A DNA stretch of 64,000 nt from Neurospora crassa OR74A (Eukaryota; Ascomycota; Sordariomycetes; Sordariales; Sordariaceae): assembly GCF_000182925.2 (NCBI RefSeq), contig NC_026503.1:3162001-3226000 (forward strand), in the 5' to 3' direction. Each line of letters opens with the position of its first letter. The stretch's first letter is position 1. Below, piece by piece: positions 11,124-24,138 of this stretch. Both the position numbers and the translations under genes were made by a program. The notes under the pieces are model-generated. The model saw nothing but the letters and a program-made list of their open reading frames with translations, was not told the DNA's origin and ran no database searches.

Positions 11124-11738
11124 ATGGCCATCTCAACAGCCATCACCTCCCTCCTAACCTCCATCACCGAACTGATCCAATCCCTCTTCCACGGCATCTA
11201 CTCCATCTTCCACACCATCTTCTCCGCCTTCTTCAGTCTTTTCTTTGGCCTGTTCGCCTTTGTCGGCGACTTGTTCAAAGGGGTCGCTAATACGTTGGGC
11301 GGCGTGGGTAATTTCGTTGCTAGTGAGTTTTTCTTTACTCTTCCCTTCCCTTCCCCAGTCCACTCTGTTCTTTTTTTCTCTTTTTTTTTTTTTCTCTCTC
11401 TTTTTTTTCCCAATTGTTCTCCCTTCGGTTGGTTTCTACTTTGTTCATTAGTTTATATACCTTATCTCGTTGATGCCCGCGCCTGTGAGGAGAGGTGGCG
11501 AGTGAAGCATCGCGCCAGTGGAAATCGAGCGCGGCGAGCAAAAGGAGAAAAAGAAGAAAAAAAAATTTAAGAAAACTATCAAGGTCAATGCTGACAGAGA
11601 CAAAAAAAAAACACAGGCAACTTCCTCATCATTGCTCTCATCTCTGCCGCTGGTTTCGCCTACGTCCGCTACACCAGCCAAGGAGGCACGACTTCGGGAC
11701 AAAAGGCGGCGAGTGTAGGCAGGAAGAAGGTCAACTAA
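11124..11738 (+). CDS. Small two-exon membrane protein, 106 aa
   Basis: Exon 1 is 11124-11322 and exon 2 is 11617-11738. The 294-nt intron (GTGAGT to ACACAG) contains long T and A runs. The joined frame encodes 106 aa with no stop. The N-terminal half is hydrophobic and amphipathic (SLFHGIYSIFHTIFSAFFSLFFGLF). Exon 2 supplies a second hydrophobic segment (NFLIIALISAAGFAYVRY) and a short basic C-terminus (GRKKVN). Probably an endomembrane or mitochondrial membrane protein. I do not recognise the family. The leader just upstream is A-rich (AAGAAAAGAAAAATGG), a common fungal start context. Confidence 0.7.
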
Positions 11739-12398
11739 GTTCAGATGGGATGGGGACAAGTTTTGGAACCTAGATTGCCGAATATGGGCCGATGACTGGT
11801 TTTGCTTCGGGGCAGCGAGGAGACGGTTGCGTGGCGCGCTGTGTGGGAACGTAATGACATTTTTGAGTCGAAGTACGAGTGAGGAGGTTGAGAGCGATAT
11901 GAATAATGAGTGGATAGGATACCCCCCAGACAGGTTCTTGGATGGTTTACGAATAATTATTGGAACTGAATGCTTGGGAAGGAGTTACGGGTTGGATTGC
12001 CTGGAGTCTTTGAGAGGATCATACCACAACTTTGTCACTACTTCCTTCAAATTTCATCAAGTTCACTTGTATAATTGTATCAAAAAGATATTGATATGGG
12101 CAAATTGATCAAGTGGAGTTCGAGCTCAGTAAATTGCCATGCTAACCAAAACACTAGGTATCATCCACCACCATTCCGTACCACTTCTGTCACCCATCCA
12201 AAGTAAGCCTGAACGCCGTCTATCCAGATCATTACCTTGGGTCCGTGTGTGATGTGTTCCCTCGCCTTTGAATGCCAGAAAAGATAGAATGGGGATCGAA
12301 CCCATCCATGTGCCCAAAGATTAAACAAGTAAAGAACCCAAACAACCGCAATCGCTCTCCTCTAATGCATGCTCGCGCTCAAATGCAGTCTAAGCCCA
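11739..12398. other. Convergent intergenic region
   Basis: It contains the 3' ends of two converging genes. A tRNA T-arm-like piece near 12283-12303 has no matching acceptor or anticodon arm. Nothing else is supported. Confidence 0.5.
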
Positions 12399-15300
12399 TC
12401 ACCAAGCCTCCTTCTGACTCTCCACCGCACTTTCATACTCCTCCTCACCCTTACCCTTTTGCACAATAACCGAATACCTCCTCTGCTTATGCTTTCCCTT
12501 CTTCCTCTCCTCCTCACTATCGCCCTCATACGCATCTTCTCCTTCACCCTCCTTCCTGATTCTCGCACCACCAGCATTGGCCTGAGCGTTATCGAGATCG
12601 ACTCCACCCTTCTCACCCATACCGCCTTCCTCAAGCTCGCCGCCCTCCATGACGATGCGCAGCTCGAGATCCTCGTCCTTGGAGTACACCCGAAGACCGA
12701 CGACGCAGATAGCATTCCACGGATCCGGCTCGTTTTCGTCCTCGGTATCGTCCTTGTACTTGCTGACCATGACGCTTCCGGGAGCAGGAGCTGCGTTCAT
12801 GCGCGGCTTGCGTGTCATGTCGTCGGAGCTATAGAGCTCTTCCCAGTCTTCGATGGGGGAGGCGCTCGACTCACCATCCGAAGTGACGTACATGTTGGGT
12901 GACTTCTTCTTCGGTGGACTGCTCTTAGCGGCGGGCTTGTCCTCGGACTTCTTCTCAGCGGCAGCAGGAGGTCCACCAGATACCTTGGAGTCGGTAGCAG
13001 GAGGGACAGGGACCTTCTCCTTGTCTTTCTCATCTGCAGCGTCGGCTACGGAGTTATCAGTCTTGGGAGTGTAGGAAGGACCGCTAGAGGCTTCGGAGCT
13101 GCCCGATGAAGGAACATTGCCTTCTTGGTCGGCCTTGTGATCAGACTTCTCTTCAGCCTTGGTCACAGCGCTCACGCCACCGGAAGCTTGACTCTCGGTC
13201 TTCTCGACCGCTGGTGTCTCAGCAGGCGTGGCAAGAGGTGTGCCTTGAGGACTTCCGTTAGCCTCGGCAGCCTTAACGTCTTGCTTGTCAGTATCAGAGC
13301 CCGACTCGGTCTTCTTGGCTTGTTCGACGAGCTTTGTTTCATCGGCCTTCTTCTCCTCTGGCTTCTCCTGGTTCTTGGTCTCCTCAGTCTGAACACCGAC
13401 ATCCTTTGGCTTCAGTTCCTCCTCACGACGCTTCTTCTCCTCGCGCGCGGCTTGCTTGGCCTCGAGTTTCTGGTTGTTCTTGCGACCCTGCTTCTTGGTG
13501 ATCTGGCGGTTGAGGTGACGCTTTTCCCACAAACGATGACGCTCCTTCTGACGAGCATCGCTAGCCTTCTTCTGGTCGGCCTTCTTCCGAAGGGCCTTCA
13601 CAGCTTCCAGATGGGCGGCAGCCTTGCTGTGGGCAAGATCGTAGGCATATCCGACTTGGGCGAGCTTCTCGTTCTCGACACGCTTCTTGCATTCCCGCTT
13701 CACCACATCCTCAATGCTGGGCTGATTGGTGTTGCGCTCTCCAATGACGCTGATGAAGACACTATAGTTGCCAGGTAACATGGAGGGCAGCTCAATAGAT
13801 ACTGACCGGTCCATCAAATAGTTACCGTGGCTACGGACAATGTAGTCTTCAGCGTTGGGCCTATGTTGTTCGTGGACACGGAAGTGTAGACGGAAGGAGT
13901 ATTGACCATGGAGACCCTTGAAGTACCGGTTGTCGAGCTGGCTGAGGACCAATACCAAGGGCGACTCACGAGTCAGCTTGAAGTGGAATTTCTCGTTGTA
14001 CTGAGGCTTCCATGGCACCTCGACACCGATCCATCTCTGACAGCAACGCCAGTCAGGGTCGCGGAACAGACGAGTGCGGTCAAAGTGCTGATACTTGCGC
14101 AACAGGTCTTCGTAGGAAATCCAGAAGACGCTGTCGCTGCCGAACTGATGACCGAGCTCTTCCTGGACATCGGTGGTCCACTCCTTGGAACCGTCCGACC
14201 ACGCGCCTTCCCAAATTCCCTTTTTGGTCTTACCCCAGGGATTCCTAAGCTTGACGAGACGTGTGCCGTCTTTCAATGTCCTTGCTTCCATTACGACGTA
14301 GGCATGCCCTTCGGAAATGCCTTCACGCTCGCCATAACCGCCGTCAAGCAAGCCTGTGCTGCAACCGAACAGGAACTCATCGTTGACCCTGCTGAGTTCG
14401 TTTTCCCAGAACCCGTCAAGGTCGAGGATGTCGGAAGCCAGCAGCTCGGTTGTAACACCGCCAGAGAGATCTTCCAAACCCTCGCCAATCCATCCTCCGG
14501 ACAGGGAAGCATAGTCGCCATGAGCCTTGGCATAGGCCTTCTCGATCAAAGGCACCCAGGTCTCGTTCTGGTCCTTGCATTGGCCAAAAAAGAGGGCCTT
14601 GGAACCGGTCTGATAAGTTTGACGATACACCCGTTCGACATCTTCGCGATCGATTTGCTGTAGCAAGTTACGCTGCATGCTAGGTGAATCCCAGCAAGGC
14701 GACTTGAGGTACAACTTGTCATCGATAATTGAGTAGATCCACTCGCCATCTGTAGAAGTGTTAGCAAAATCGCTTCGATTGCAGAAATAGTGGTAGCAAC
14801 ATACCTCTGTAAAAGACAAATCCGTAAATGCCGATCCGGGTGTCGTATTCGACGCATATCCGTTGGATACCATCCTTAACGTTGGCAAGGCCAGACAAGC
14901 TAGCAATCAGCCAGCAGTCTCCCAAGCTGCCCTGCTTGACGTCCGAGCCCTCAATCTTGGCCATGAATGTAGGCTTCTCGTAGATCTCGTGTACACGCTT
15001 TACCGCTTTGGGCACGGTAGAGTTGGGGTTTTGCAATGTAGACGCGCTCAAATCAAACTTGGTTCGGCCCAAGCTGTTTAGGCAGTGACCCTTTTCCATC
15101 TTAAGATCCCAGTCCTGTAGGAAGGTCACTTGTCAGCCAAAGTTCAAGGGGAAGCTATTTAACCAGAGTAACTCACCAAGTCCCAGCCGGGATCCCGATA
15201 CCGTGTGTTCACCCTCTTGCATTCTTGAATAATCTTTCTGACTTTTCTTCGGCATTCTTCAGCAGCTCGCTCGTACCCCTCGTTGAGCAGTTCATTAGAC

Positions 15301-15548
15301 CGGTCGGAGATGGTGGGCGGCAAGACAGGATCGAAGGGCAAGATTGCCAAAGCCTTGTGGAACCTCTTGCTGCTGAAACGTTTCCAGATGCGGTTTATGG
15401 ATTGTTGAGGAGGTAGCTTGAGCTTCTTCTTCTGTTTCTTGGTGGCTTCGCTGGAGTTGGCGGGGACCGGAATCTTCCCCTTGTTCCGACGATAGCTGTA
15501 TTCCTCGTCCGACTCGGAGGACGACGAGTAGCCGTGCATGATGGGCAA
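12399..15548 (-). CDS. Calpain-like cysteine protease with long charged tail
   Basis: Exons 15548-15177, 15114-14805 and 14749-12399 (introns 62 and 55 nt) give 1010 aa. The calpain protease core is complete: catalytic Cys about 191 in QGSLGDCWLIASL, His about 376 in EGHAYVVMEA and Asn about 397 in LRNPWGKTKKG. A C2-like or calpain-domain-III-like beta region follows (WKPQYNEKFHFKL onward). The last 350 or so residues are Lys/Glu/Ser/Pro-rich and disordered, with a predicted coiled or charged helix (KKQGRKNNQKLEAKQAAREEK broken in two runs). There is no EF-hand region, so this is an atypical fungal calpain, not a classical calcium-binding one and not obviously PalB/Rim13. Substrate unknown. 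The start at 15548 gives an acidic/Ser N-terminus (HGYSSSSESDEE), as in related fungal calpains. Confidence 0.88.
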
Positions 15549-18500
15549 CTAAGTCTAACTGGACCTCGATCGGATGGAGATATCGTATCCGGATGGAGGT
15601 TCAGATAGCGAGAAGCGAGGGCAAGAGGAGGAAACGCCGCCGGGGCGTGCTGACGTGGTGAAAGGTTATATGGTTGGACCGAAACACACTCAACTATCAA
15701 ACGAAGGTTTGATATATGTTGGGCCAGCGAGTAAGACAGCTTGGATAACTCGCAGCAATAAATGGTTCCTCATCCCAACAAAGAAACAGGAACTGGAACA
15801 GGGAGATTTATAGCCCCAAGGTGAGGCCCAAAGTGTGTAAGGGTCCACGAGAGGCGGCAGGCGACCGAAACGCGACAAGCAGGGGGACACGAGCCCCCAG
15901 TATGTTGGGGTCCTGGGCTCGAGCTGCGAAAAACGGATGGGCGGTGGCGGATGATAGGTAGGGTAAGCGTTCTAGAAGCGATCGACTGACTCTGGTCGAT
16001 CACTTGTCTGCGATAAGGGTCCTCGAGGGTGTTCCGAGGGGTCCAACTGGGGGGGCCGGCGGGATACCTCGCTGTAACAATGAAAGACACACAGACAACA
16101 AAGACTATCCACGAACCTTTTGCCGCGTTGCTGAAGCTTACACTATCAACCATACACCGACGCTGGGTGTCCCTTGTTGGAAACACAAAGAGTCGAGACG
16201 ACAGATGTCTAGGAAAAGGCCGGTGGGATGGGCAAGCAGGACGACGATGGCCGCCGGTCATCAACGTCATAATATATATCTCGCGATTCCCGCGGCACCG
16301 CAACTGGCTGAAGGTACAAAGAGGTTGACCACGTCGCGTGTTCGAGCGGGATAGGAACTTTCCAACCACAGTCTAGCCGTTGGGCCATAACTTACACTAC
16401 TGTGGTGTGTACAAGCTGACAAGCCAGCATTGCATGACTGCTCTCTCGCAGGCCACAAGCCATCAAGGCAAGCACCACAGAGGTGCAGGGGACAAGACCC
16501 TGCAAGGGCCAGTCAAGACCGACTAGGCCGTTGGAAAAGGCGCCATTCGGAGGTATCGAAGATGACGAGCTGCGAGCGGGACGTGGTGGAGGTGGTGGAG
16601 GCGGTGGTTTTTGGTAGATCCCTTTTTGGTGTTTGGGCCTTTGGTGATTGGCCATGATTGGCTGCCCATATCGCAGGACGTTGAGGTCCTGGACCGTGTG
16701 AAGGCGCACGGCATCCTCTTGTGGTGTGGTACACTCTCTGAGCGACTTTAAGGGTTGATAGAGCTGGACCAAAGTCGAGGCCTCGCGATATTGGGCAAAC
16801 CGCGCCATGGTGACGGTGTACACCGTAAGCAGTATCACCTATCAAATTGTCCATGGCCGAGTCCACAGATAGTAAAGAGAGAAAGAAGCGCCTAGCCGGC
16901 CGGTGAACATGTTGACTGGCTGATGATGTCGTCCTCGTCGCCGGCCATCATCATCTCCTGTGCTGTGCTCATGCTGTCTGTGCCTTTCCACTTCCGCTTC
17001 CCCATACCGTCCCAGTGCTCATGATGCCTGCTCGCGTATCGTGAGGGGGATGGCGAATCCCTGATCTGCCTAGATGGTGATGGCAACAGAAAGGGCAATG
17101 ATTTCGGTCGGTCGGTGCGGTTGACGAAAGGCGATGCGGGTGGTGGGACAAGGGAACGATGACCTGAACGAGATGGAAAATCGGGGAGAGTGGAGGAGTC
17201 GGCGTGGCACTGACGGGACGAGCGGGGGTCCGGGCAATCCCAAAGCCCCAATGGCCCCCGCCGTTTCAGTGGAGTTTCGATGGAGGCACCCGAGACCCGC
17301 ACTGAACATCACCACTGCAGTAGATCAACGGGCACCAGTAATGTATACCTTTGGAATGGATGGAATACCTCGAATAGGCAGAGGACTGCGTGGTTAGGTC
17401 TGAAATGTTTGCCTCACACAAAGCTTCTTTTTTTTTTCTTTGCCGGATCCATGAGCACAAAAAGTTGGGGAGAGGTAGGACGGTGCAGTGGGTGGAGAGA
17501 GGTACCGACACCTCCCAAGCTACCTACCAATTATTGTATTAACAAATTTTGCATTGCATTAATGATGACCTGTGCTGTCCGCTTCCTCTCCACCTCCCCG
17601 ACTTCTCTTTCTGTTTCTGAAATGCAATTCACGTCTGATGTTCCAAGTACTCTTGCGTAACCCCAAAGCCGATCAAATATGCACAGAATAGTGATTGGTT
17701 AGGTAGGTATTGCGTTGGTCACTCGACCGTTGTTGTCGTCTCGGAACTTGCGGAACTTCACTTGGGGTGGAAACTGTGATGATTTCAAAGCGATATTCGC
17801 CTCCTTCACCATCAGCCACCAGCACGAGCAGAACTCGAAACAACACGACCGTAGCTCCGGAGAAGAAATGCATCATGATGTTTATTCTGGTGGAGTTAAA
17901 GAGGCGACAATGGGGACTTGGCCCAGCAGCTGTCCAAGGTTCATCCATTCACCTCGTCTTTCCATTGCCGAGAACAGAGCAATCCAGTACACCAACTCAC
18001 AAAGGCGCCTCCGACCAGTAACAAAATTGCATGAATTTCATTCAGGAAGTTGGGTTGACCAACAGAAAGGAAGGCTGCACCGAGGAAAGAGGCAAGAGCG
18101 AGGCAGCAACTACTCCGAGTCCACAGAGACTGGGCTTTGGGCGGGGAAGAAACTCGAGACTGAGTAGAGAGGAGGTACCGTCCTACCCCTGGCGACTGCC
18201 GGCATCCTTCAAATCTCTACTGCCTCTTTCCGTGACGAGGAAGTTGATATCGCTTTCCTTCCTCTTCTTCTTGGGCTGTTCCGTCCCCCCTCGATTTCCA
18301 CTTGACAAAAGCCCCAAGTCCATGGAATCGAAAGTTCACGAAACTCGGAAATCTCTTCTTTGCTGACTCACGTCCAAGCCTCGTCGACACACAGACATCA
18401 TTTTTTGGTCTCATTCCCGCTCTCGCACCCTTTTCCTACCAACATTGCCATAAATGCGAACCGCATACAACAACCCCAACAACCATAGATGGTCCGCCTC

Positions 18501-20356
18501 GAGTCCAGTCGACAACCCCATTAACCGTACCCATGTTCATAATGATGCCCACACTCGCACCCGATGTCCCGGTCGGGCTCGCATGTCGTCAACAACCCTG
18601 TCTCTCCAAATATTCAACTCGCGTTATGCATAACTGAATGCATTGCATACTTCGTTGCCGTCTTATCGGCATTTTTGCTCTTGTACAGCTGGGGCCTGGT
18701 TTGGCCATTCAAGTTGCCTTTGTATCACACTGCTCAAGGTTTTCTGTCAGACGTCATCACATTGCCCTGTGTACAAAAACACAGAACATGGCCAGGTCAA
18801 GGTATCGAGCCTATCTTCATGCTGTTACCCGACAGATGGCACCGTATCCAACTCCCTTCCTCGCTCGTCCCACCAACAGTGATATGTAACAACGTGGAAG
18901 CCGAAGCCGGCCTCTCCACGACCCCTTATCCTCCAATGGTAGTTCCCCAGTTATTTGATGATGATCCAAGGTCACTTTTGATACTCCTTCATGCCGCTTG
19001 ATTGGTTCATTGATCAAAGAAGAAAGAGTTGCCGGTCCTCCCAATGACACCCTCCTTTGTGCTGTCGTGGAAAAAGTGTGGGTGTGCTTGCGACACAAAG
19101 CGATGATCAGGGTCCTTGAAGGGTCCAAGAGAAGGAGGCTGGGTCCCGAATTGGCACATTGACACGCCCACGACATTTTGTGTCATGACTCGCTGCTGCC
19201 CCACATCTACTCATACCCAGCAACACTTACCCTCCTCATACATACATGTTATATCTCTAGTGTACCTCCCTCATATCTTCCCATTCGACCCATCGGCACC
19301 CGCAGCAACAATGAAGCATCCTGTCTCCGCGGCAAAGTCTAGTGGAATGCCCTTGTCCGTCGCTTTCATTCACTTCTTTTTTCCAAGATTCACATGTTTT
19401 CCAGCGAGGATCAGTCATACAGCGATTTCCATGTACAACGAGCTTGGTGTACAGCAGACGGGGCCGCTACATCTTCCCCAATACAATCAGAGCTGCTGTG
19501 GAACAAGAGGAATCATATTTTTGGGTAACCAGACACAAAAAGGCCAGACGTAAGTTAACAACTGTTGGTGCTATGCATTGACAATAATCATGTTGGGCCT
19601 TTGAATGGTTGCAAGTGCGATTCCCATTTCAATAGCAAGTAAGCCAACCCGTTCAACCTTACAGACCAACAGATATCTACATACATACACCCGGTTCGTA
19701 CAGTTTCCGTTCCCTTCCAGTCCTTCGCAGTGGAAATCGAGGGCAGACGGACGTGCATGGTGTCTGTCTGATCGCTCAGCCGCATGAGCTATAATAATGG
19801 GGCAACAACGCTGGCTCCTGTACATTTTCGTAGAGGTATGCTTCCAGACCAGCCAGTATCACCTTCGGCCTCACACCGCCGAACGCCCTCTATCACATCG
19901 CCACCCGTGGGTCTTCCCGATCAGCCACAGGTGCGCCCCTTCCGTGATTCTCGGCTTGCCTCTGGTACCGGACATAGTTACACTACTGTTCACACAAATT
20001 GTCCGGGTTTGGCACCCAGCGAGAGTTGTCAGTGACGTGCTCGGGCTGCTACTCTGCCAAGCCTTGCCCCTTATTCTTGCATCACCACGTTTATGCGTCG
20101 GTTCTGGCAGCGACACATCGATAGTTTCGTGCGTACCGGATGCCACACGTTCATCCATTTTGTAAACTGTCAAGTCTTTGGAATTATGATTCGACGTGTC
20201 CTTGGTTTCACCGCTTCTATAAGCTGACTTGCTCGTGTTCCTACCTCGTCGTCGGATAAACTGAACCCCTTTCCGAGTTCTGAGCAGACAGCAAGTTCCA
20301 ATTAAACTCGAATTGCTCCTTCATGGACGTAAGATCATCATTATCCCAGGTGTCAT
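15549..20356. other. Long gene-poor region of 4.8 kb
   Basis: No open frame here shows a domain, a signal peptide or splice sites that extend a frame into something recognisable. Frames of 100-200 codons occur on both strands (for example 15770-16369 minus and 17715-18167 plus). They overlap each other and look like chance. Part of the region must be promoter for the calpain gene at its left edge. Regulatory RNA or a rapidly evolving small gene cannot be excluded by eye. Confidence 0.45.
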
Positions 20357-22299
20357 TCACAACATCATTCTGAAAGGCACGGCTTCCTTCTCTGGCCCTT
20401 GCCACGGGGTGTCTTCCGGTGCAACCCACTCCCGTTCCCGATCCAAGATCTCGACCATGTGAAAGTCACGGGCGCCGGGACCCCATCGAACGACCTGGTA
20501 CAGAAATTGGTTGACTTCTACAAAGTTAAGGCTCGGTTGCACCTCGAAGCAGTCTTCTGCAAGAGCCATCATCTTTTCGAAATACTTTTCGCGCTCTAGA
20601 ACCTCCAACGAGAGGCAGAGTGGAGGATAGTACTCCGCCAGGTGAAAATGGAAATATTTGAGCTTCCGAAGATGCGACAAGGTGTCTTTGAGGGAGGGGA
20701 TCAGCTTCGTCCAATCGCCCGGCGTATTGAGTTCAAGTCGTCGGAGGGAATTCGCGGGGTCCGGCTGCTTTAGGAGATAAAGCAGTGTGTACAGGCTGTC
20801 ATGGGAATTGACGCGGTCGTTCCAGTCGAAAATGAGGTTCTCGGCCCGCGAGTTTGGGATAAAATGTTCGAGTCTACCTAGCGAGACTTGACAAACGTAT
20901 TCAAGAAAGTTGTTTCCGATAACCCAGTCGTGCCACCTGCGGGACTCTCGAGTACAGGCTGGTGATATGGTCAGTGATCGCAGTCGCGGGGCAATGGCCG
21001 GAGTGAGATTCGGTAGGCGAACGATATCAAGGCGCTGAGCTTTGGTCCACTCTGGCATCATCTCGACATGCAACCGTTCGAGATATTGAAGATCGGTGAG
21101 TTTCTCCAAATAGAGAGGTTTCTGGCGATTGCCAGTGTATCTCAACGAGTCTTCAGGGAGATCCGGATCGGGTATATCGAGGATAAACCGATTCATCGAG
21201 TGATGATCAACGGTCACTTCTCGGAGCTTGAGACGTGGTATATTTGCCCGTTCGTGGCCGTCCAGAGACCCCCCGCCTCCTTTGCTTTCCTTCGCAAATC
21301 TCTCGCAGATAAGAGGCAGTATCCCAAAGAGGCAATGGCCTGGCGATTGATAGCATGGGTCTGATTCTGGATCTGGGCCCCATTCAGTGGCCATCAAGCG
21401 CAACGTCTCCATGTTGGGGGAGTTGATCAGAACCGTGGTGATGGCTTCGGTGTATTCGTCCCAATAATCCGGAAGGTTACGAAGACTAAGCTCCTTGAGC
21501 CCACGAAATCTACGGAGCTCAGAAGGTATAAGATCGATCCCTAATCCAGCGTTGCAATACAGATCGAGGACGGTGAGACGGGGTGCGTACTGAGATAGGG
21601 ATCTGAGGAGATTGGGGTATGGATCCATCCTGCACATTTTTGAAAAAAATTGTCAGCCTCATCTACCACAAATGGTTGCATCCTCACGTCATCTTTGGCA
21701 GTCATTTTCATGGCGGAACTTACGAACAACTCACCAGCCCATCTAAGACATTCTCAGTGAAATATTCATCATTTGGTCCCAACCACACCGACCAGTTTTT
21801 TTAAAAAATCACCGATAAGGCTGCGTGCATAGAGATGACGGACATGTCTCAGAAAAGGCGAAAGCTGTTGTCGTGGGGCCATCAAATCCTTTAAACGCTG
21901 TGAACTGCTAAGGATGTAGACGCGGAAGAGAGCACGCTCAAAGGCGGCGGCGAAGGCCCAGCTGGTAAGACGAAGATTCTGTAGGAGGTAGCGGTCTCCA
22001 ATCTGATTGAAGGGGAGTTAGACGACCATCAAAAGAAATAACCATCGACACGGCAGATTGAACAAGAGGATCATCGAGAGAAAGGGAAGGGACGGAAACG
22101 GAGAAGAGGAATAGGTGGGAGCGGAGGGAGGGAAATAAATACATAAGCCAGGCAAAGAGAAACGAGAGACAATGAACAGAACAGATAAGGATGACCTTAC
22201 CACATCGCCTAGGCAGAATAGGAGATCACAATTGTTGATAAACTTCTTCATGGAGACGCAGTCCGGGGACCAAGCACTTCCTCCTGGTATGGAAGCCAT
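20357..22299 (-). CDS. F-box/LRR-like protein gene with an apparent one-base frame break
   Basis: Proposed exons: 22299-22201, 22002-21724 and 21629-20357. Exon 1 encodes NNCDLLFCLGDV, joined across a 198-nt intron to IGDRYLLQNLRLTSWAF, an F-box-like start. The last exon (424 codons) carries LRR-like segments such as PRLTVLDLYCNAGLG, LKELSLRNLP, PNMETLRLMA and PRLRSLTIS. Such proteins usually recruit targets to SCF ubiquitin ligases or act as repeat scaffolds. In exon 2 the frame is open to LIGDF, then a T7/A6 homopolymer (plus strand 21796-21808) puts the following coding-looking stretch (SVWLGPNDEYF) one base out. The donor GTAAGT at 21723 and acceptor at 21630 restore the LRR frame. So either one surplus base exists in this strain, or the assembly is wrong there, or the gene model differs. 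Confidence 0.6.
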
Positions 22300-23376
22300 T
22301 GTGCAGGCTGGAAAGGTGTCTCTCGACCAGGAATCGTACGTCGGCCTGTACCACCCCGGAAGAGTTGAGAGATCAGCATCGGGAGACAATAACCCACGAG
22401 GCAACCTCGTGTGACGAGACGAGGTATAAGGGCATGCCTCACCCTCCGCGGTTCCTACCTCTGGAAAGGACGCGAGATGGAATGACACAAGATCGTCAGT
22501 TGTTCCACTCCTTGCTCATAGGTCCTCTTCCAGGTTATGTTGTTTTGTCTGATAGCGCGATGGAACTCTTGAGGTTGCTTCAAGCAAGTAAGCTCGAGCG
22601 GTGTTATATATATGTCAGACGCAACAATGTTGTTGTTCTTTCAGACGCGATGTGTTGATTTTGCTCCTTTGTTATTTGTTAGCGGGTCGTTAGCGGGCAC
22701 ACAGCCTGCTATCACTTATACCCAGCGCCCCAGTGACACAGAAGATTAGTTGACTCATAGAGAGCCAATTTACAATTTTTTCTTCTTGATGTTCTTATAA
22801 ACTTACCATTAGTACTCATGGCTGTTACATTTGCTCTGAAGCGTTTGATCCCAAGATCTTTGGTCTCAGTTTACTACAGACCAGAGGTGTTTCCTGTTAG
22901 GGCTCATTGTTGCTGAAACCCAATCAACATCCCAACAGTTACCCGCCGTAGCCAATGGCCAATTGGCGTGCCTTCCCGCCATGTCATAGCGTGCCGCCGC
23001 CGCCGCCGCTCGGTTTCCCGGCAGCGTAGGAAGACCCGCGAACGAGCAATCTGCAGTCCGATACCAGAATAACGTTGGCTTATGCACAAGCCACAGCAAT
23101 CTGTTAAAGATTCATCTTTTCTAGTTAAGCTGGACCGTTGTAGCATGGATGCACTCAACCTTCGTCTTTCTTTCCATCCCCAAGTTCCAAGCGCAAGTAC
23201 CGAACCATACGAAAGAGGGGTTGTTCCTGAAACACCACCACCCGTTCACTCTCAATCGTCAGCCTGTATATACCCCGAATTTCACCCCTCAACCGTCTCA
23301 CAACTTTTTCACATCCTGCTTCAATCATCACCACCATCATTCCCCCAACCAAAAACATCTCGCGGAACTTCTCAAA
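22300..23376. other. Divergent intergenic region
   Basis: Shared upstream region of the minus-strand F-box/LRR-like gene and the plus-strand membrane protein gene. A GCC-type trinucleotide patch lies near 22991-23010. No gene is supported. Confidence 0.5.
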
Positions 23377-24138
23377 ATGACACGAAAACCCACCACCACC
23401 TCAAACTCTACATTCACCACCACCCCCTCCCGCCTCACCCTCCTCTGGCTTCTCGTCTCCCTCCCCCTCGTAATCTGGGACACCCTCTACGTCCTGCTTC
23501 GTCCACACACCATGCCGGGAGGCGCTCTGCACTACCCCCTCTGGGCACCCTACGAGCTGTACGGACGCGTGGATTACGTGTACGGGTGGAAGGCGTGGAA
23601 CGAGCGGAACGGGTTCACGGCCGCGCAGGGGATGATGAATGCGCTGGAGACGGCGATGTACTTGGTTTATGCCTGGGGGGTGTTGGGGGGTGGAAATGGA
23701 AAGGGGGAGGGGAGACGGGGGGCGACGGTGTTGTTGGTGGGATTTTCGGCGGCGGTGATGACGTTGAGTAAGACGGTGCTTTATTGTGAGTCTTTTTTTT
23801 TTCATATTTCTTCCTGGAGTTTTGTGGATATGTGAAGGTGTAAATTGTGTGAAGAAGAAGAAGAAGTTGACAGCGAGTGATATACAGGGCTTAATGAGTA
23901 TTACTCTGGGTTTGACAACATTGGTCATAACTCGATATTCGATCTAATCTTGTTGTGGATTATTCCCAAGTAGGTTATTCGCACACCCTGTGTTGATGAA
24001 CTCTTGCTGATTTTCCCGTGAAATAGCGGCGCCTGGCTCGTCTTCCCATCTGTCATGATCTATACTTTGGGTTCGGAGATCATTGATGGCTTGGCTGGTC
24101 CCTCGACTACGGCAGATCGTCCTATCAAGGTCGAGTGA
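23377..24138 (+). CDS. Conserved fungal multi-pass membrane protein (EXPERA-like)
   Basis: Exons 23377-23785, 23888-23969 and 24027-24138 join in frame to 200 aa; introns are 102 and 57 nt. Membrane segments are LTLLWLLVSLPLVIWDTLYVLL, the region after GFTAAQGMMNALETAMYLVYA, TVLLVGFSAAVMTL and ILLWIIPNGAWLVFPSVMIY. Typical family motifs are PGGALHYPLWAPYELYG, VDYVYGWKAW and, spanning the first junction, LYWLNEYYSGFDNIGHNS, which strongly supports the splice. The protein belongs to a fungal family sometimes labelled EXPERA-like (sterol-isomerase/TM6SF fold). That label is from memory of the family and moderate in confidence. An in-frame ATG at 23149 exists, but 23377 leaves a short tail before helix 1. 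Confidence 0.8.

Noticed and set aside
12283-12303. tRNA T-arm-like sequence (minus strand TGGGTTCGATCCCCA)
   Set aside because: No matching acceptor or anticodon arms lie at the needed distance; probably chance or a remnant.
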